From Rhizophlyctis rosea (Eukaryota; Chytridiomycota; Chytridiomycetes; Rhizophlyctidales; Rhizophlyctidaceae): DNA of 64,000 nucleotides. How positions within the stretch are numbered: position 1 is the stretch's first letter; each line of letters opens with the position of its first letter. The stretch spans positions 316,796 through 380,795 of the forward strand of contig JADGJC010000001.1 of the NCBI GenBank assembly GCA_027596075.1, given 5' to 3'. The translations under genes and the position numbers were made by a program. A model generated the notes under the pieces. The model saw only the letters and a program-made list of their open reading frames with translations. It ran no database searches and was not told where the DNA came from. Positions 45,819 to 57,782 of this stretch are shown one piece after another.

Positions 45819-48800
45819 ATGTCTCAACAAACCAATTCGGACTCGGTCACGTCTCCGTTAGACCAGCGGCAGCAAGCATTTTTATCGGTGAGGTTGCGGT
45901 CATTCATACACAACGGACTATTGCTCACCTATAGACTTCATAGCTCAAACCCATATGCGTTTCTTTGCTCTCCCCAGCTGTTTGGTCTGCTACCTCCAGC
46001 GGTGATCGGTCTGATCCGCTGAACAGACTCCTCCAGCAACTGGAAGACATTGCCGTTGCACCATCTGGACCGATCGTTTTGGCTGCTTTGGCCAATTACG
46101 TCTGCTTTCCTTTACTATCTCTCCTGAAATCGTCCATGTCTACTTCGTCAAACATTGAGAAAACGCTTCGAATCGTCTCGTTCCTCCTGGACAAAGCTGA
46201 AACGTTTCCCGTACCGTTATTCCGCGAATTCTTGGTTGGCCTTCCAGTCATTGTCTCCAATGGACGTGTTGGTAGATCCCCACAGAAGCGGGTGTCGGAG
46301 GAAACGAAGATGGCTGCTGTAGAATGCATCATGGCCATAATGCTTATGGCGGCAAAAATTAGAGAGGCAAATCATGGTAAATATACAGCTCAGTATTTAC
46401 GCGCGTCCAGGTTGTTTACAATATTTGTTTACATATTTAGAAGACCAAGTTGATCTATCACAACCAGAATATCATCCAGTGCTGGCTCACACCATAATGG
46501 TTTTGCTGGAAACTTTAGAAAAGGAGCGCAATCTACAGCTCCGGGTATTGTGCGTGACCACCCTCAAGAAAACCCTCGAGATCGCGGACAATCCGGACGT
46601 ACTCGCGCGTTTCTTACCGGGCATCAGTTCCAACTTCATCAAAGTTCTCACGCAGGATGACAAAGAGAATCACAAGCTGATCGTACCGGGTGTCGAAACA
46701 ATGGGGTTTCTATTGAGCCGGGTTTTCAATGATCAGGATGCGAATCAAATATTGGGGGAGAAAGATTTGAGCTGGAATTCGTTGCTGAACAAAGCGAAAG
46801 GTCCTAAGCACTCCGGCGGTTTGAACGGCAACATGTCTGGAAGTGGTAAATCGACTGGTGGAGTTTCGGGAGCGCGTTCTTCGGTTACATCGGGCCCTCC
46901 TTCAACACCTGCCCGAGATGGGGCATGGCATATTGCCACGCTACCTCGAATCGGCCAAATGTTACGTATCCTGCTCCAAATACGTCACCACGCCCACTGG
47001 AAAGTCCGCCTCGCATTCCTTCGTTTCGCATCCTCCCTCATAACAACCTCCGCCCGCATGCTCGCACCATCCATTCCAATATTGGTGGACACCGTAGTTC
47101 TATACGTGGACGACGAGTATCCTGCGGTCGCGCTGGAATGTGGGCAGAAGGTTGCGTCACTAGCCGGCACTGTTGGATCGGATTTTGAACTTTCTAGCAC
47201 ATTGAAAGCGAACTTCCATTCCTTGCTCTTAAGTCTACCCCGCATCCTTACCAAATCCACCGACGCACAACAGCTGGAGACAATAAGTCGCGCCAATGGA
47301 TATCTATTATTGTTGCGTGAACAGATGGCGGTTACATTGAACACATGCTTCGATCGACTATCGAGCGGACTGCTTGATGCTTTGACGTTCGATACATCGG
47401 ATGTGCGGGTGGTGGAAGATCGGTTGTTGGGGGGACGGCTGGAGGATTTGCCGGCAACGACGCAGGGTGGGTATGGAGGCGGGAGTGGATCGCTTCGTTT
47501 CCCCCGGCGTCGTTTCCAGAATCTGCATGACGATCGGGTCATCGCTGGTGTTGGTCAAATGTTTCGGCTGGTGGGAAGATACAGCGATCTAGCTTTCATT
47601 GTGGACCATCTCATGTCCTATATCCGTGGCGGTCGACCGGGTGATTTTGAGGCGCCCGGACTGTTCGTGCTCAACGAAGTTTTGCTGGGGGCGGGGAACG
47701 TCGATCGGGTGGATGTCAAGAATTCGGATGCGATGCGCTCGCTGGGGCCGATCACAAGGAGCTTGGTGCGCGAATTTGCCTACTCGGACATCTTGCAGGC
47801 GCCAATAAGTAGTGAGGAATGGGAACATTCGCAAGAGATGAGGATCACTGCTGGGTCAGAGCGTGCTCTTGTTGCAGCGGAAGCCGATTCGACACCATCA
47901 CACGGTACTTTCAACCTTTCCATTGTCAAAATCAGTCTGTTGCTGGAGACCATCGCATCGGCGGCCATGATTTTGGGAACACAGTTTGCTCCTCTCTTTG
48001 TCGATGTCTTATATCACATTTTGGAGATATTAGGTAGCGCCAATAGGATGATAAGCGATTCGGCAATGTCGGCGTTGCGGGTGATTGCGAGTGCTTGTGG
48101 GTATGAAGGGGAGAAGGACGCGGTGAAGGTGGTGGGAAGGATGGTGTTGGATAATGTGGACTATGTTGTCAATGCGGTCTCTCAGCGCATGAGAAATATA
48201 GCACTTAATCCGCGGGTGCCGGATGTCCTCATTGCGACTACACGGGTGGCTGGGCGGGGCATTGTACAATATATGGATGATACGGTGGATGAGATTTTGG
48301 ATGCCTTGGATGAGTGGCATGCTACAAACCATCAGTTGGTTTCGAATCTTGTGAGAGCGTTGAGTGCGCTTGTGGAGGTCATACCCACAGACTCTGAGGA
48401 TACACTGGACGACCATCACACCACAGACCGCAGCAGCACAATAGACACCAATACTGTTCAAACACCATCCGACGTACCAGCGCCATTTCAACACTGTTCG
48501 CCCGAAATCCAGCAATTTTACCTGAAACATCGACGGAAACAGGACGTCCACCCAGATGTTGCAGCGAATGGCGGACGGAATCAGCAAACGATCGATGAGA
48601 TAAAGGAGTTCTTCATGACGTCTAAATCTGGGGATGCAGATCAACTTGAAGGACCAGAATCAGACCATCCCGGCCCGACCGATCCGGAACCGAAAGAAAC
48701 ACCACTCTCACATCAACAAACCCTCACTCTGAAAATCATGCGCAAAGCAATCCACTTCACTTCCGGTCCTTCGCCACACCTACGATCGCAGACGATTCGG

Positions 48801-49457
48801 TTGCTGCGGTTATCCCTTCCAGTCTTGAACGGGTCGAAAGAGTTGATGCCTCAGATCCATGCTATTTGGCCGCTCATAACGATGCGGTTGGGGGATTCGG
48901 AGAGTTGGGTGGTGGAACAAGCGATGGAGGCGGTGCGCGTTTGTTGTGTGTTGGGGAAAGATTTTACTAGGACAAGGGTAGCGAAGGATGTCATTCCGCG
49001 GGTGACGGTGCTGATGAATAAGTTGGATGTGGGGCAGTTGAGGGAAAGGCGGTATCATCGGTCGGTGGTGAAGATGTTGCAGGCTTTTGGGGATATTGTG
49101 GCATCGGTGCCTATATCCGGGAGGGATGCGAGGGCGGTTGCGGATCCAGTGTTGGGGCTAGTGGATTCGGATGTTTATGGGGACGAGTTGGCCGGAAGTG
49201 CGGAGAGGGTGTTGGAGGCTGTCATCGGGACTGGAGGCGGGGATGCGATATGGTTGGCGGCTTGGATTGCGAGCGGGGGGAGCAGCTTGTTGCATCGGCC
49301 GGGGTTGTCCAGGCCGCAAATACCCAAATGGTTGCAAAATAAAGTTCGTATGGGCGGGGAGGCGTATCAGGCAGCATTGCGGCGGCTGGTCGACAAATCT
49401 GCTTCAGTCGGCAAACCAATCGGAAACTTGGCTGGCCAACCGGTAGCTGGTCGGTAA
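45819..49457 (+). CDS. TTI1: TEL2-interacting protein 1 (TTT complex, HEAT repeats)
   Basis: Three exons (45819-45887, 45944-46376, 46441-49457) give 1172 aa, close to known TTI1 sizes. The N-terminus reads FLSLKPICVSLLSPAV, and ALANYVCFPLLSLLK follows, both typical of TTI1. Alpha-helical HEAT-type repeats fill the protein, including LPRIGQMLRILLQ...WKVRLAFLRFAS and the C-terminal block ELMPQIHAIWPLITMRLGDS...VVEQAMEAV. TTI1 works with TEL2 and TTI2 as an HSP90 adaptor that matures PIKKs (mTOR, ATM, ATR). The two N-terminal introns were fixed by frame: the acceptor at 45943 avoids an in-frame stop and restores the KPxCV motif. A Ser/Gly linker (about 300-345) and a disordered acidic segment (about 835-925) are variable. 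Confidence 0.88.
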
Positions 49458-49647
49458 ATATTACACCTTGTATATTTTTGTACAAAAGACAGCACGGGCA
49501 AATATGATACACGACTGTACGACACGCAAGCGAATGCCTCGAGCCCGTCTTATCATTGAAGCTATTTACATCGTCGTGTCAGAAGACAGCGCAAAGCAGC
49601 ATAGGGTATCCTTAATCAAACTTTAACAACCGCACTAGCCTTTCGCC

Positions 49648-50673
49648 CTAAAGCTTATTGTTCCTCTCGTTGCGGTCCACGCAGAACTGCATTGTTGGGC
49701 CCAACAGTCTATCCGTTAGCAGCGCTATCGTCTCCATAAAGATGCTATCGTGATACATGTGAGCTACTTTGTGCTCGCCACCATTCTCCGCTGGGTGGTT
49801 GAGAAGTGCATTGGCTCGCGCTTCCTTCTCTTCTTCGTAGTAGATAGCGGGGAGCTTGTTGGTGAGCTGGTGAAGGGTATGTGCGCTCAGTGGGGTGTTG
49901 GTCGGAATGATGTGTAAAGGTATTTCGGCGCGGCTGTTTGAAAATGTTGGGATCAGAGTTTACCAATGGTTTACAGTTGAACAACAAACATACCTCAGAG
50001 AACTCCCAGGAGTTTCAAGGGCTTGAAAGGAGATAACTTGCATCCGTTGCGTCTACGGGAGAAAATTGAGTCTGTAAGGTTCAGAGCCACCTCAACTCCC
50101 AGCTAAGTCCGCCTCACTTCATGATCATTGTTGAAGCAGGAGAAGATCAATCCAACAAATCGCGCATCAAGCATTTGCAGTGAATGTTGTGTTTGGAGGT
50201 CGACGTGGCTCGGAAAAACAGTAATGTGTGGGTGGGAGTGAGCTGAAAGTTGCATTAATCAGAATCCCTATGCACCATCATTATGCCTGCAAAACAGTTC
50301 TTACCCCATCCAACCACTTGAGTTTCTAGCTTCTCTGCCTCTGCCATTGCCGCGCTGAGCTTCAGAATTGTGAGCCAAGCGCGTTATTTGTAAACAGCAT
50401 ATGACCCTGCGGTACTCTACCTGCTCGCTGCTTATTTCGACTCTGTCCTTCCGCTTGTCCTTCCTAGTCATGAAAATGCATTTGTCAACCTTTGCTATTT
50501 GGTTTTCGAAGGATCCCAGAAGGAGCGCCAGGGTCTCTTCCTTCTCTGGGGCGGAAGATGGTAAGGAGGGATGATGACACTTGCGGTGGAAGTAACGGCA
50601 TACCGGTACACAACCCATACGTCATGCATAACAAATGCACTTCCGGTGAGAGGTGTACTGCTGCGAGCGCCAT
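49648..50673 (-). CDS. BRCC36: BRCC36 deubiquitinase (JAMM/MPN+)
   Basis: Six exons (50673-50604, 50545-50421, 50359-50305, 50242-50118, 50052-49994, 49933-49648) give 239 aa. The MPN+ core is complete: CTEKEETLALLLG supplies the catalytic Glu, KRKDRVEISSEQ is the BRCC36-specific block, HSHPHITVFPSHVD gives zinc ligands His85, His87 and Asp98, and FVGLIFSCF follows. BRCC36 cuts K63-linked ubiquitin in BRISC and BRCA1-A complexes. The residue before HSHPH is Ala rather than Tyr, and the loop before it is shorter than in animals. It is convergent with TTI1 (190 bp) and divergent from LOA1 (201 bp). The family call is firm. Confidence 0.94.
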
Positions 50674-50874
50674 GTTCTCAAAAAAATAGTTGTTCTAATC
50701 GAAACAATTGATGGAGATGAAGCCTTGAAATTTTTGGGGGAGGGCCAAGGTCAAGGCAACATGTTGACGTTTGCTAAGCCACCCCAGCAGTGTCTGCGCA
50801 CAAACCTGCCAGCAAGTCATCGTCATCCTTGAACTCAAGACTTTCAACAATCTTGACAACAATCGCAATCTGAG
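50674..50874. promoter_or_regulatory. Divergent promoter, BRCC36 / LOA1
   Basis: Only 201 bp separate the two start codons, so the promoters must overlap. No TATA box is obvious. Confidence 0.45.
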
Positions 50875-52301
50875 ATGGAGAAGGTAGGCGTCACCCTTTC
50901 TTACCAAATGTGTTCCAACTAAAGTCAGGGTACGGCATAGTATTCGCGTTGGAGGGATGCAGGAACTGGGATCCACCCATTTCTACCACCAAAGGTGAGA
51001 GACATACAGCTTTCTTAGCGGTCTTTGGCCATAACGCTTATACATCTTACTTCATAGCGTCTGCGCACGAACGACTCAGCACTAAAAGCCGCAGTCTCTG
51101 GTCTGAAGAATTATATTGTCGGGCCGCCCTTGGCGTTAGTGAAACTAGTATTAGTCGGGATTGTTAGCGTCTTCTTATTTGCACTTGATTTCCTCAGCCA
51201 TGCAGTAAGTGACGTATGGCGCTGGTCAATGATTTGTTGGATCGGGATCATGAAAAGACTCCAGTTGGTAGTGCCCTCGATACAGCGGCTGTGGCGCGGA
51301 GTGGTGTGGTCAATATGCTGCCGCACATTACTTCTTCTGTTGGGATATTACTGGATTCCGTTTACAGCCGTCACTTTGCGGAAGGGGTGAGTCGACTATA
51401 TCAAAAATGATCTCTCCCGATCTGCTGAATTTATCGGCAATGCAGGGTTCGGAAACAACCTGCGCCTCGAGCTGCGGGAACTGTTCCCAGTGGCGACATC
51501 ATCGTCTCCAATCACGTCTCGTACGTTGAAATACTCTATCTCGCATACAAGTACCAGCCAACCTTCACGCATGTAACTGCCGATGGCTTGGTACGCCCTG
51601 TGAGTTTGTGGGAGGCACTGAAGAGTCTGGGAGATGTCGGTCAGCTCGCTGCCACCAAAGACTTCGTTCCCGTTGCGAACCTGGCAAAAGAAGCCCGGAG
51701 CAAGGGCTGGGGCCCGGTTGTGGTGTTCCCAGAGGTAGGTCTTGACGGAAGTAGCGTCAATGAATGGTATTATGACCCAAAGTATATCATAGGGAACGAC
51801 CTCTAATGGAAGGGGTCTGCTCAAGTTTTTACCCGTGTTCGACACATGGACTCTGGAGAAGTCGGCACCGAAAATTCATCTTGTCGGCTTCAGGTAAATA
51901 TCTTTTAGTTCACTTGTCAAGGTGATTCTGATTTGACGAATGTGTCGAGCAGGTACGATTATGACGAATTCGCTCCCAGTGTGACTGTAGGCAATACATT
52001 ATCACATCTATTTTGGATGCTTGCGCAGGTGAGTTTCTTCTGATCTTCCAATCCCTCTTCTCGCGTTGTTTGACCTTTCACTGTAAAGTTTGGCAACCAT
52101 TTGGAAGTGAAATACTTGCCAAGCGATGAAGTAACACTGGTGTCTGGAGAAGAGAGTTACACGTCGCAACTCGGTGCATTGTTAGGGCAGGTTCTACGCG
52201 TCAGAAGGACAGGGTTAGGAGCTTATGATAAGGTAGATTTTCTAGAGTATTATAGGGCTAGAGAAAGCAAAGTAGGCGGTACGCCGCGAAAGAAGGCATA
52301 A
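50875..52301 (+). CDS. LOA1: LOA1/VPS66-like lysophospholipid acyltransferase
   Basis: Eight exons (50875-50883, 50941-50994, 51058-51204, 51265-51386, 51446-51734, 51793-51893, 51953-52028, 52089-52301) give 336 aa. The N-terminus MEKYSRWRDAGTGIHPFLPP is the fungal LOA1 signature and decides the start and the 9-nt first exon. Two hydrophobic segments follow (LVLVGIVSVFLFALDFL and TLLLLLGYYWI). PlsC motifs are SNHVSYVE (block I, here HX4E rather than HX4D) and VVFPEGTTSNGRGLLKF (block III, split by an intron). The enzyme should acylate lysophosphatidic acid at the ER or lipid droplet. All phases agree. The substrate is inferred from the family. Confidence 0.86.
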
Positions 52302-53180
52302 TTAGTAGCAGCAACCGAAAGCTCCTTTCACCCACAGCCTGGAGTAATATGAGCTCAAAATGCCAAACTGCCTCCATGAGATGCCATGGTGGACTTGCAG
52401 AGTGCGCGCGGTGGGGTGCTATTTATCGGGGTTTCCATCACTTTTGACGGCAGATGTTACACTGATGTTACACAAGCAATTTTTGAATTTGTGGGGACCA
52501 TGTGGCTTCAACCTCGGAAGTTTGGAGACTCCTCTCACATGAGCCACAGTTGGTGGCACCAATTCATTTCGGCCGCTGTGGCCAACAAGGCCAAACAACT
52601 TTTCTCACCAGCGGGCAGGGCTGCTCCTAGCAAGCCTCGGAGTCTGGACCTTTTTGAACGAGTTCTGACATGTGAAGATCAGGAACGGCAAGTCGGGCGG
52701 GGGCCGGAGGTGCCGTGTGATGGGACTGGTGATTCATAGATTGGGCCACTTCTTTGAACGCCCCGACTGGACCACTTCCAAACTGAATTCTTTTGGTTCA
52801 CGGACTGCGGAGTTGCTGTATGAGGAGGTGCGGATCGTGGGGTGCGCTCCTCCATTTTCACCCTCGTTGATCGGACCTGGGATGTGTGATGAGCACAGCG
52901 GCCCCCAAAGAAACTTCATCTTTGTTGAACCTTTCTGTTGGGATTCAAGCTTGAGGATGTTACTCATGTCACGAGGGGGTCATGTTGGGGCTATGGGGTC
53001 TGGGGTTCTGTAAGACCGTTCCAACGTTTTAAACGTTTGGTGAATAATGTCGTGAAGGGATCCCGTTCATGTAAAAGGCCAGAAACGTCTCCCACGTCCC
53101 AGCATCCATCTTGAATGTTTTACCATCGTATTTCACCGCAACACCATAATATATATACTTTGAAGTCCTTGATCAAGACA
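52302..53180. other. Intergenic, 0.9 kb
   Basis: Between LOA1 and the DUSP gene, both plus strand. No coding frame convinces. It contains the DUSP promoter; an in-frame upstream ATG at 53115 may extend that protein. Confidence 0.45.
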
Positions 53181-54663
53181 ATGGAAGACTTTCGTATTTC
53201 CTCAACTCCAGCTATGGCCATCCTAAGAAGCGGCGACGCATTCGCTCTGCCACTGGATCCTACCTGCTCGACAAGACGCGTGCGGATATCGTCACGAAAA
53301 CCAACTGTGACGTTCTCTTCCTCTGCACCTTCCACCCCTTCGATTCCCCTAACATTTTCGATACCCCCAATCTCCGCGTCCGCACCAACCTCGTCCTCCA
53401 TCCTTCAAGCCAGGCGGAAAACACCCGCTCCCGACGACATGATGAATGGACGACCGCGTGGCCTGACTGTATCAGATATCTTCGCCCTATCCCCTCCCCC
53501 ACTTGAATCCATTGCCGTCGCTTCTGAACATGCACATGATCAAGTCGAAGTCCAATGCGCAGAAACCACAATGAATATCCACAATACCCCGGAAGTAATG
53601 CCCGCCGAATTTGAACCCAAACCTCAATGCTCGTCCCTCACGGAAGGCATACGCGATTCCCGCCCATTGTTCTATTACCCTACCGATCCCCGTTTGCCAT
53701 GGCACTTCAGCTGGATTGATGATGGCATGATGGCTGGCATGAGCGCTCCTACTGAGCCGCATCATTATCGGGCGCTGGCTGATGCAGGTGTTGGGCTTAT
53801 TGTTAACTTGACGGAAGCTCCTATCGCTCCTTTGCCAACCGATGGAGATACGATCATTTGTGATACCTGTAGGTGTTCCTTTCGCACCTTCACAGACATC
53901 GATATGAGAAATATTAACCGTCTTCTCGTCTTTCTCAGGTGAATATATCCAAGAACCCCACCCGACAACCCTCTACGACGACCTCCACCCCACCGACTCC
54001 CTCGACGTCCTCTTCCTCCCAATCCACGACGGCACCACCCCACAAGCATCCCAAGTTCACATCTTCCTCAAACACGCCAAAGACTACATCCGTCGCGGCA
54101 AGAAGGTCGCCGTACACTGTCAAGCCGGCGTCGGTCGCACCGGTCTCTTCCTCGCTCTCTACCTCCTCACCAAACACAACATCTCCGCGCAGGCTGCTAT
54201 CAACCGCTTGAGAAGAATCCGACCCCAGAGTATGCGGTTCCATAGGAAGGACTGGGCGACGGATCCATTTGATGGGCATTTGGGGGAGGTGGTGGGGAGT
54301 GTTAGGGAGGAGGATCTGTGGAATGTTAATTCGGAACAGATTCGGTTTGTGGAGGGGTGGATGGAGAGGGCGGACGGGGGACTGTGTGCGGAAATGGAGG
54401 ATGAGAAGGTGGTGGATAGGAATGGGTTGGTGCACGACTCGACAAGATGTTATGCTTGTCGTGCGGTTGGATGCATCGGTCCGTCGCCAATAAGAAGCGG
54501 AGTTGCATGGCCTTCTTCCGAGAAGGTGCAAGGGAGTCGTGTCAGTGGTCAACATGAAAGCGACGTGTACGCTCCCATCAACCTTGACAAGGTACCCATG
54601 GTGCAGACGATTCTGGAGTCTTACCGCCACCAAGAAGTTACCATCCAATCAACAATAGCATAG
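53181..54663 (+). CDS. DUSP23-like dual-specificity phosphatase
   Basis: Two exons (53181-53868, 53939-54663) give 470 aa; an in-frame ATG at 53115 could add 22 residues. The first 175 residues are Ser/Thr/Pro-rich and unknown. The catalytic domain starts LPWHFSWIDDGMMAGMSAP and contains LADAGVGLIVNLTE, the general-acid loop PIHDGTTP (Asp260) and the P-loop VHCQAGVGRTG (Cys290, HCx5R). This order matches atypical DSPs of the DUSP23/VHZ type. The C-terminal 150 residues are family-specific, with CYACRAVGC as a possible metal site. It dephosphorylates phosphoproteins or a small phosphate ester; the target is unknown. Convergent with the M50B gene. Confidence 0.88.
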
Positions 54664-54878
54664 TGGAGGGACTTGAAATGCTTGCGGGACAAGCTTCAGG
54701 ATACCTTTGTAGGCAGGCTGGAATGGCTGTATCTATGCTGATAGTAAATATACCCACACGCTATCTTTATTAGCACTTCAAAATATACAAGCATAATCAC
54801 AATCATTTGAACTTTACATATATCATATACATCGCATAGCCTTTGTCCGTCCTTTTTTACCAAACCTCCAACAGCACC

Positions 54879-56186
54879 CTACAACTTGTAGAACTCCGTC
54901 CCGAGGAATATAGCCAGCAAGAACATGCCGAACGCAATCAAGAACCATGTTACCGCCCAGAAATGAATGCAGCTTCCGCAGCACGCTGTAATGTTTATGT
55001 GAGTAGAGCGTAACCGTGAGGATCATCGAGGCCCGGCTCACCTTCATTGAAGCTGTGCAAATCTGAGCTGTCCTGACGGATTTCCTTCGTAATGACCGAT
55101 TGCATACTATAAACAATGTTCAAAACACCCTGGAACGCCATGAGCGCGACCAAAATTCTGCCACTCCAAATGTCGGACCATTGCAGATCGGAAGCCGAGA
55201 AGAATCGCTGAGAGTCTTTGACGACGTGCTGGATGGAGTCCTCCTGATTCCAAGACCACGCGAGGAGACCAATTAGGACCAGCGCGTAAACAAAGAGAAC
55301 TCCGAGCGCGATCCCGTAGCCTTGGTTTCCCTTGTGTCTTCGCATGCCGTTGCAGGCTGTTGATGGTGGATTAGATATGCGACTCTTGCTATGGAGTGGT
55401 CGCCAACTGAAGCGGCCTTACCAAGGATGAAGGCATAGACGATGATCAGCACCAGGCATATGACAGCGATTTGTGTGAGTGCCAAAGAGAATGACGCAAA
55501 GACTGCAAAATTACGACTGTTAGCTTTCGTCGTGATGCATTTGAACTTCATGACTTTGCTACCCTTTGAACTTACTCAAGATAGCACCATCCAGCGCGCA
55601 ACCAAGATTTCCCCAAAACGCAGTCCACCATCTCGTCATGTTCCCGCTGCAGCATGGTCGTCGGTCGTGCAAGCTTTCGTAATCGCATCTACCGTTACAG
55701 CCAAACTTTTGAGCGTCACCGGGAGGCTGTGGGATTCCGAAATTAGCGTGTGCAGACGACTGGGAGTTGGGAGCGAGCGAAAACACCGTCATCTATGCAG
55801 TCACCTACCAGAATCTTCAATGCATATGGACGCATGCCGACAGAAAGCGCCGCGATGGCATGCCCAACTTCATGCATGACGGTGGCCAACATCCGCCACG
55901 GAAGAAGACAACCGTTCTCATAACCGCATCCCCAGAACCTAAATGACATTATGATTGCGATCACGACAGCGAAAATGACCAGGATGAGAATGTGAAGTTG
56001 GATGACATGAGGGAGGCTGGTAGCCCATGGCCAATTTAGCCATGAGAGGGCGCCGCCACTGGACTGCGTTGCAGCCGCCTGCCGGGCCAGAAGTGTTGCT
56101 GTTGGAGAGGAAGGTATCGACGTGGGAAGAGGAGAGACCATCGGCAGAAGCGTCACGAGGAGAGAGAGGATACTGTACGGATGCAT
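54879..56186 (-). CDS. M50B-like membrane metalloprotease
   Basis: Five exons (56186-55809, 55759-55576, 55502-55422, 55356-55042, 54985-54879) join in frame to 354 aa. A signal-like N-terminus and membrane segment (LILVIFAVVIAIIM) precede MHEVGHAIAAL, whose HEVGH (105-109) is the zinc motif. Further spans follow (ALTQIAVICLVLIIVYAFIL, LGVLFVYALVLIGLLAW). The C-terminal block LVALMAFQGVLNIVYSMQSV...FWAVTWFLIAFGMFL matches fungal peptidase M50B-like proteins. The usual GGVT segment after HExxH is not seen; a Cys-rich stretch (CNGRCDYESL...RPCCSG) is there instead. The first intron is short (49 nt), so the region just after HExxH is the least certain. Activity and substrates are unknown for this family. 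Confidence 0.83.
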
Positions 56187-57089
56187 GACTGCAAAGATGC
56201 TTGTGAGAGGTTGACAGGTGATAGAATTGTGAAGAGCCGTCTCGGCGATATGGGTTGATAAGGGATAGGGCCGTGGGAAAGTCGTGAGCAATGCCCAAGC
56301 CCGATGTTTTGTTTGTTTACAAACAAAGGCGGGGCGAGTGGAGGCGGAGAGCAAATTGTATGGTATTTAACCGCCGTTGCCTTCTGTGTTCCTTCTTGCT
56401 GCCACTTCTATAAGGCTGTCGAGAACAATCGTTCTTGGCAAGTCTGAAGAGTAGACTTGGGAAGTGCAATGTTGCGGGTGAAGAGCAAGACAGAAGGTTT
56501 TGAACTGCGACCAGCCGCCAAATGGCAAAGAGCAAGGGGTCTGAGTCGTGGCTCTCGCGCAGCAGTCCGCCAAGAATGTGGCCCAGGCCTGTGTTACAAT
56601 GTGATACAGTGTACACGACACAGCCACGACGGTCGGAGGATTCGGTGGACCCTACCTTCCCACCTTCCCATTGCAATTTGTATGAGTGGACCCTGAAGAG
56701 CATTCCCTATTTTACCGCGCGATCCACACAATCCAACATCTATGTGTAAAGTCCTAGGGATATGTACTATCTTGATGGATGTCATGAAGAATGAACAGAA
56801 TTTGAGCACTACCCCATTGTCATCATCACCGAGTTCATTCATGGGGAGACGGGGCCACTTTCAAATTGCTCAACCGCATTCATTTCATCCCCATGATTGT
56901 AACTGCGCCACGAGACCACGCCACCCACCCAAAACTTTGTTTCCTGCTTTTCATCAGGGTTCTTCACGAAATTGGGTATCCCCTTCTCGTCCTCCCGTTG
57001 ATCAACTTTTGACCCCATATACTCAAAGCATCCAGAAAGTACTTATCCTTCGCGTTCTTACACGCTACATTGACAACCAACCGCGCAGA
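56187..57089. other. Divergent intergenic, M50B / GPI-protein
   Basis: About 0.9 kb. A near-perfect palindrome of TTTGTTT/AAACAAA type lies at about 56308-56327. No convincing coding frame was found. Confidence 0.45.
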
Positions 57090-57782
57090 ATGCATCTGAA
57101 AGCGCTTGTGCTTGCTACCCTTACACTCCTCCCCTTCGCCCTCGGTCAACCCGCCTGCAAAGCTGATGACATACCTTGCTACGTAACGTCAGCCCAGTAC
57201 ACCATCCTCGGAAACGTGGTATCCAGCAATGCAAACCTCCCACCTGGCTCTTCCGCCAATTACAATGCCACCATCGCCGTGAAGTGCGTCTACGCCTCCT
57301 ACAACACAACACTCAACACCGGCGCAAATATTCTGAATGAGTCGGTAGTGATCACACGCTTCGGACAATCCACCTCCAAGTGCCCTACGGGTGGTGGAGC
57401 AACAGCAACTCCCGGCCAAACTGCCATCTTCTTCGTCCATGTTGCAAACACTCCCGCACTCGGCACCACCCCCATCCTGTCAGTGTTTGACGTCTGTACG
57501 GGGGGGCTCAACAACACGGATTCCGCTCGTCAACAAATCGCAACGGTCCTAGCTAAAAGTCCTGATTATGGTTTCTACGGTGCTCAGAGAGGAGCGAACT
57601 GCACGTTGCCCGGCCTGCCAACCGATTTCAAACCATTACCTTCTCCATCGCCGTCGCCGTCTCCAACGTCGTCCCCAACCGCCACGGCGACCGCCCAATC
57701 TCAAAGTGGGACGGTGGGAAACCGTGCTGTCTCGGGTTTCGTTGGAATGTTTGCGTTGGTGCTGGGTGTTATGAACTTGTGA
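57090..57782 (+). CDS. Secreted, probably GPI-anchored protein, 230 aa
   Basis: An intronless gene starts MHLKALVLATLTLLPFALGQ, a clear signal peptide; upstream in-frame ATGs would spoil it. The mature part has six cysteines, several NxT/S sequons (NYNAT, YNTT, NES, NNTD, NCT) and beta-rich segments (YTILGNVVSSN ... VAVKCVYASYN-like). A Ser/Pro/Thr stalk (PSPSPSPSPTSSPTATATA) precedes a C-terminal hydrophobic tail (SGFVGMFALVLGVMNL), the layout of a GPI-anchored cell-wall protein. I recognise no catalytic or binding family. Similar composition to the secreted protein at 22.3-23.2 kb is superficial. Confidence 0.76.
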   Translation: MHLKALVLATLTLLPFALGQPACKADDIPCYVTSAQYTILGNVVSSNANLPPGSSANYNATIAVKCVYASYNTTLNTGANILNESVVITRFGQSTSKCPTGGGATATPGQTAIFFVHVANTPALGTTPILSVFDVCTGGLNNTDSARQQIATVLAKSPDYGFYGAQRGANCTLPGLPTDFKPLPSPSPSPSPTSSPTATATAQSQSGTVGNRAVSGFVGMFALVLGVMNL

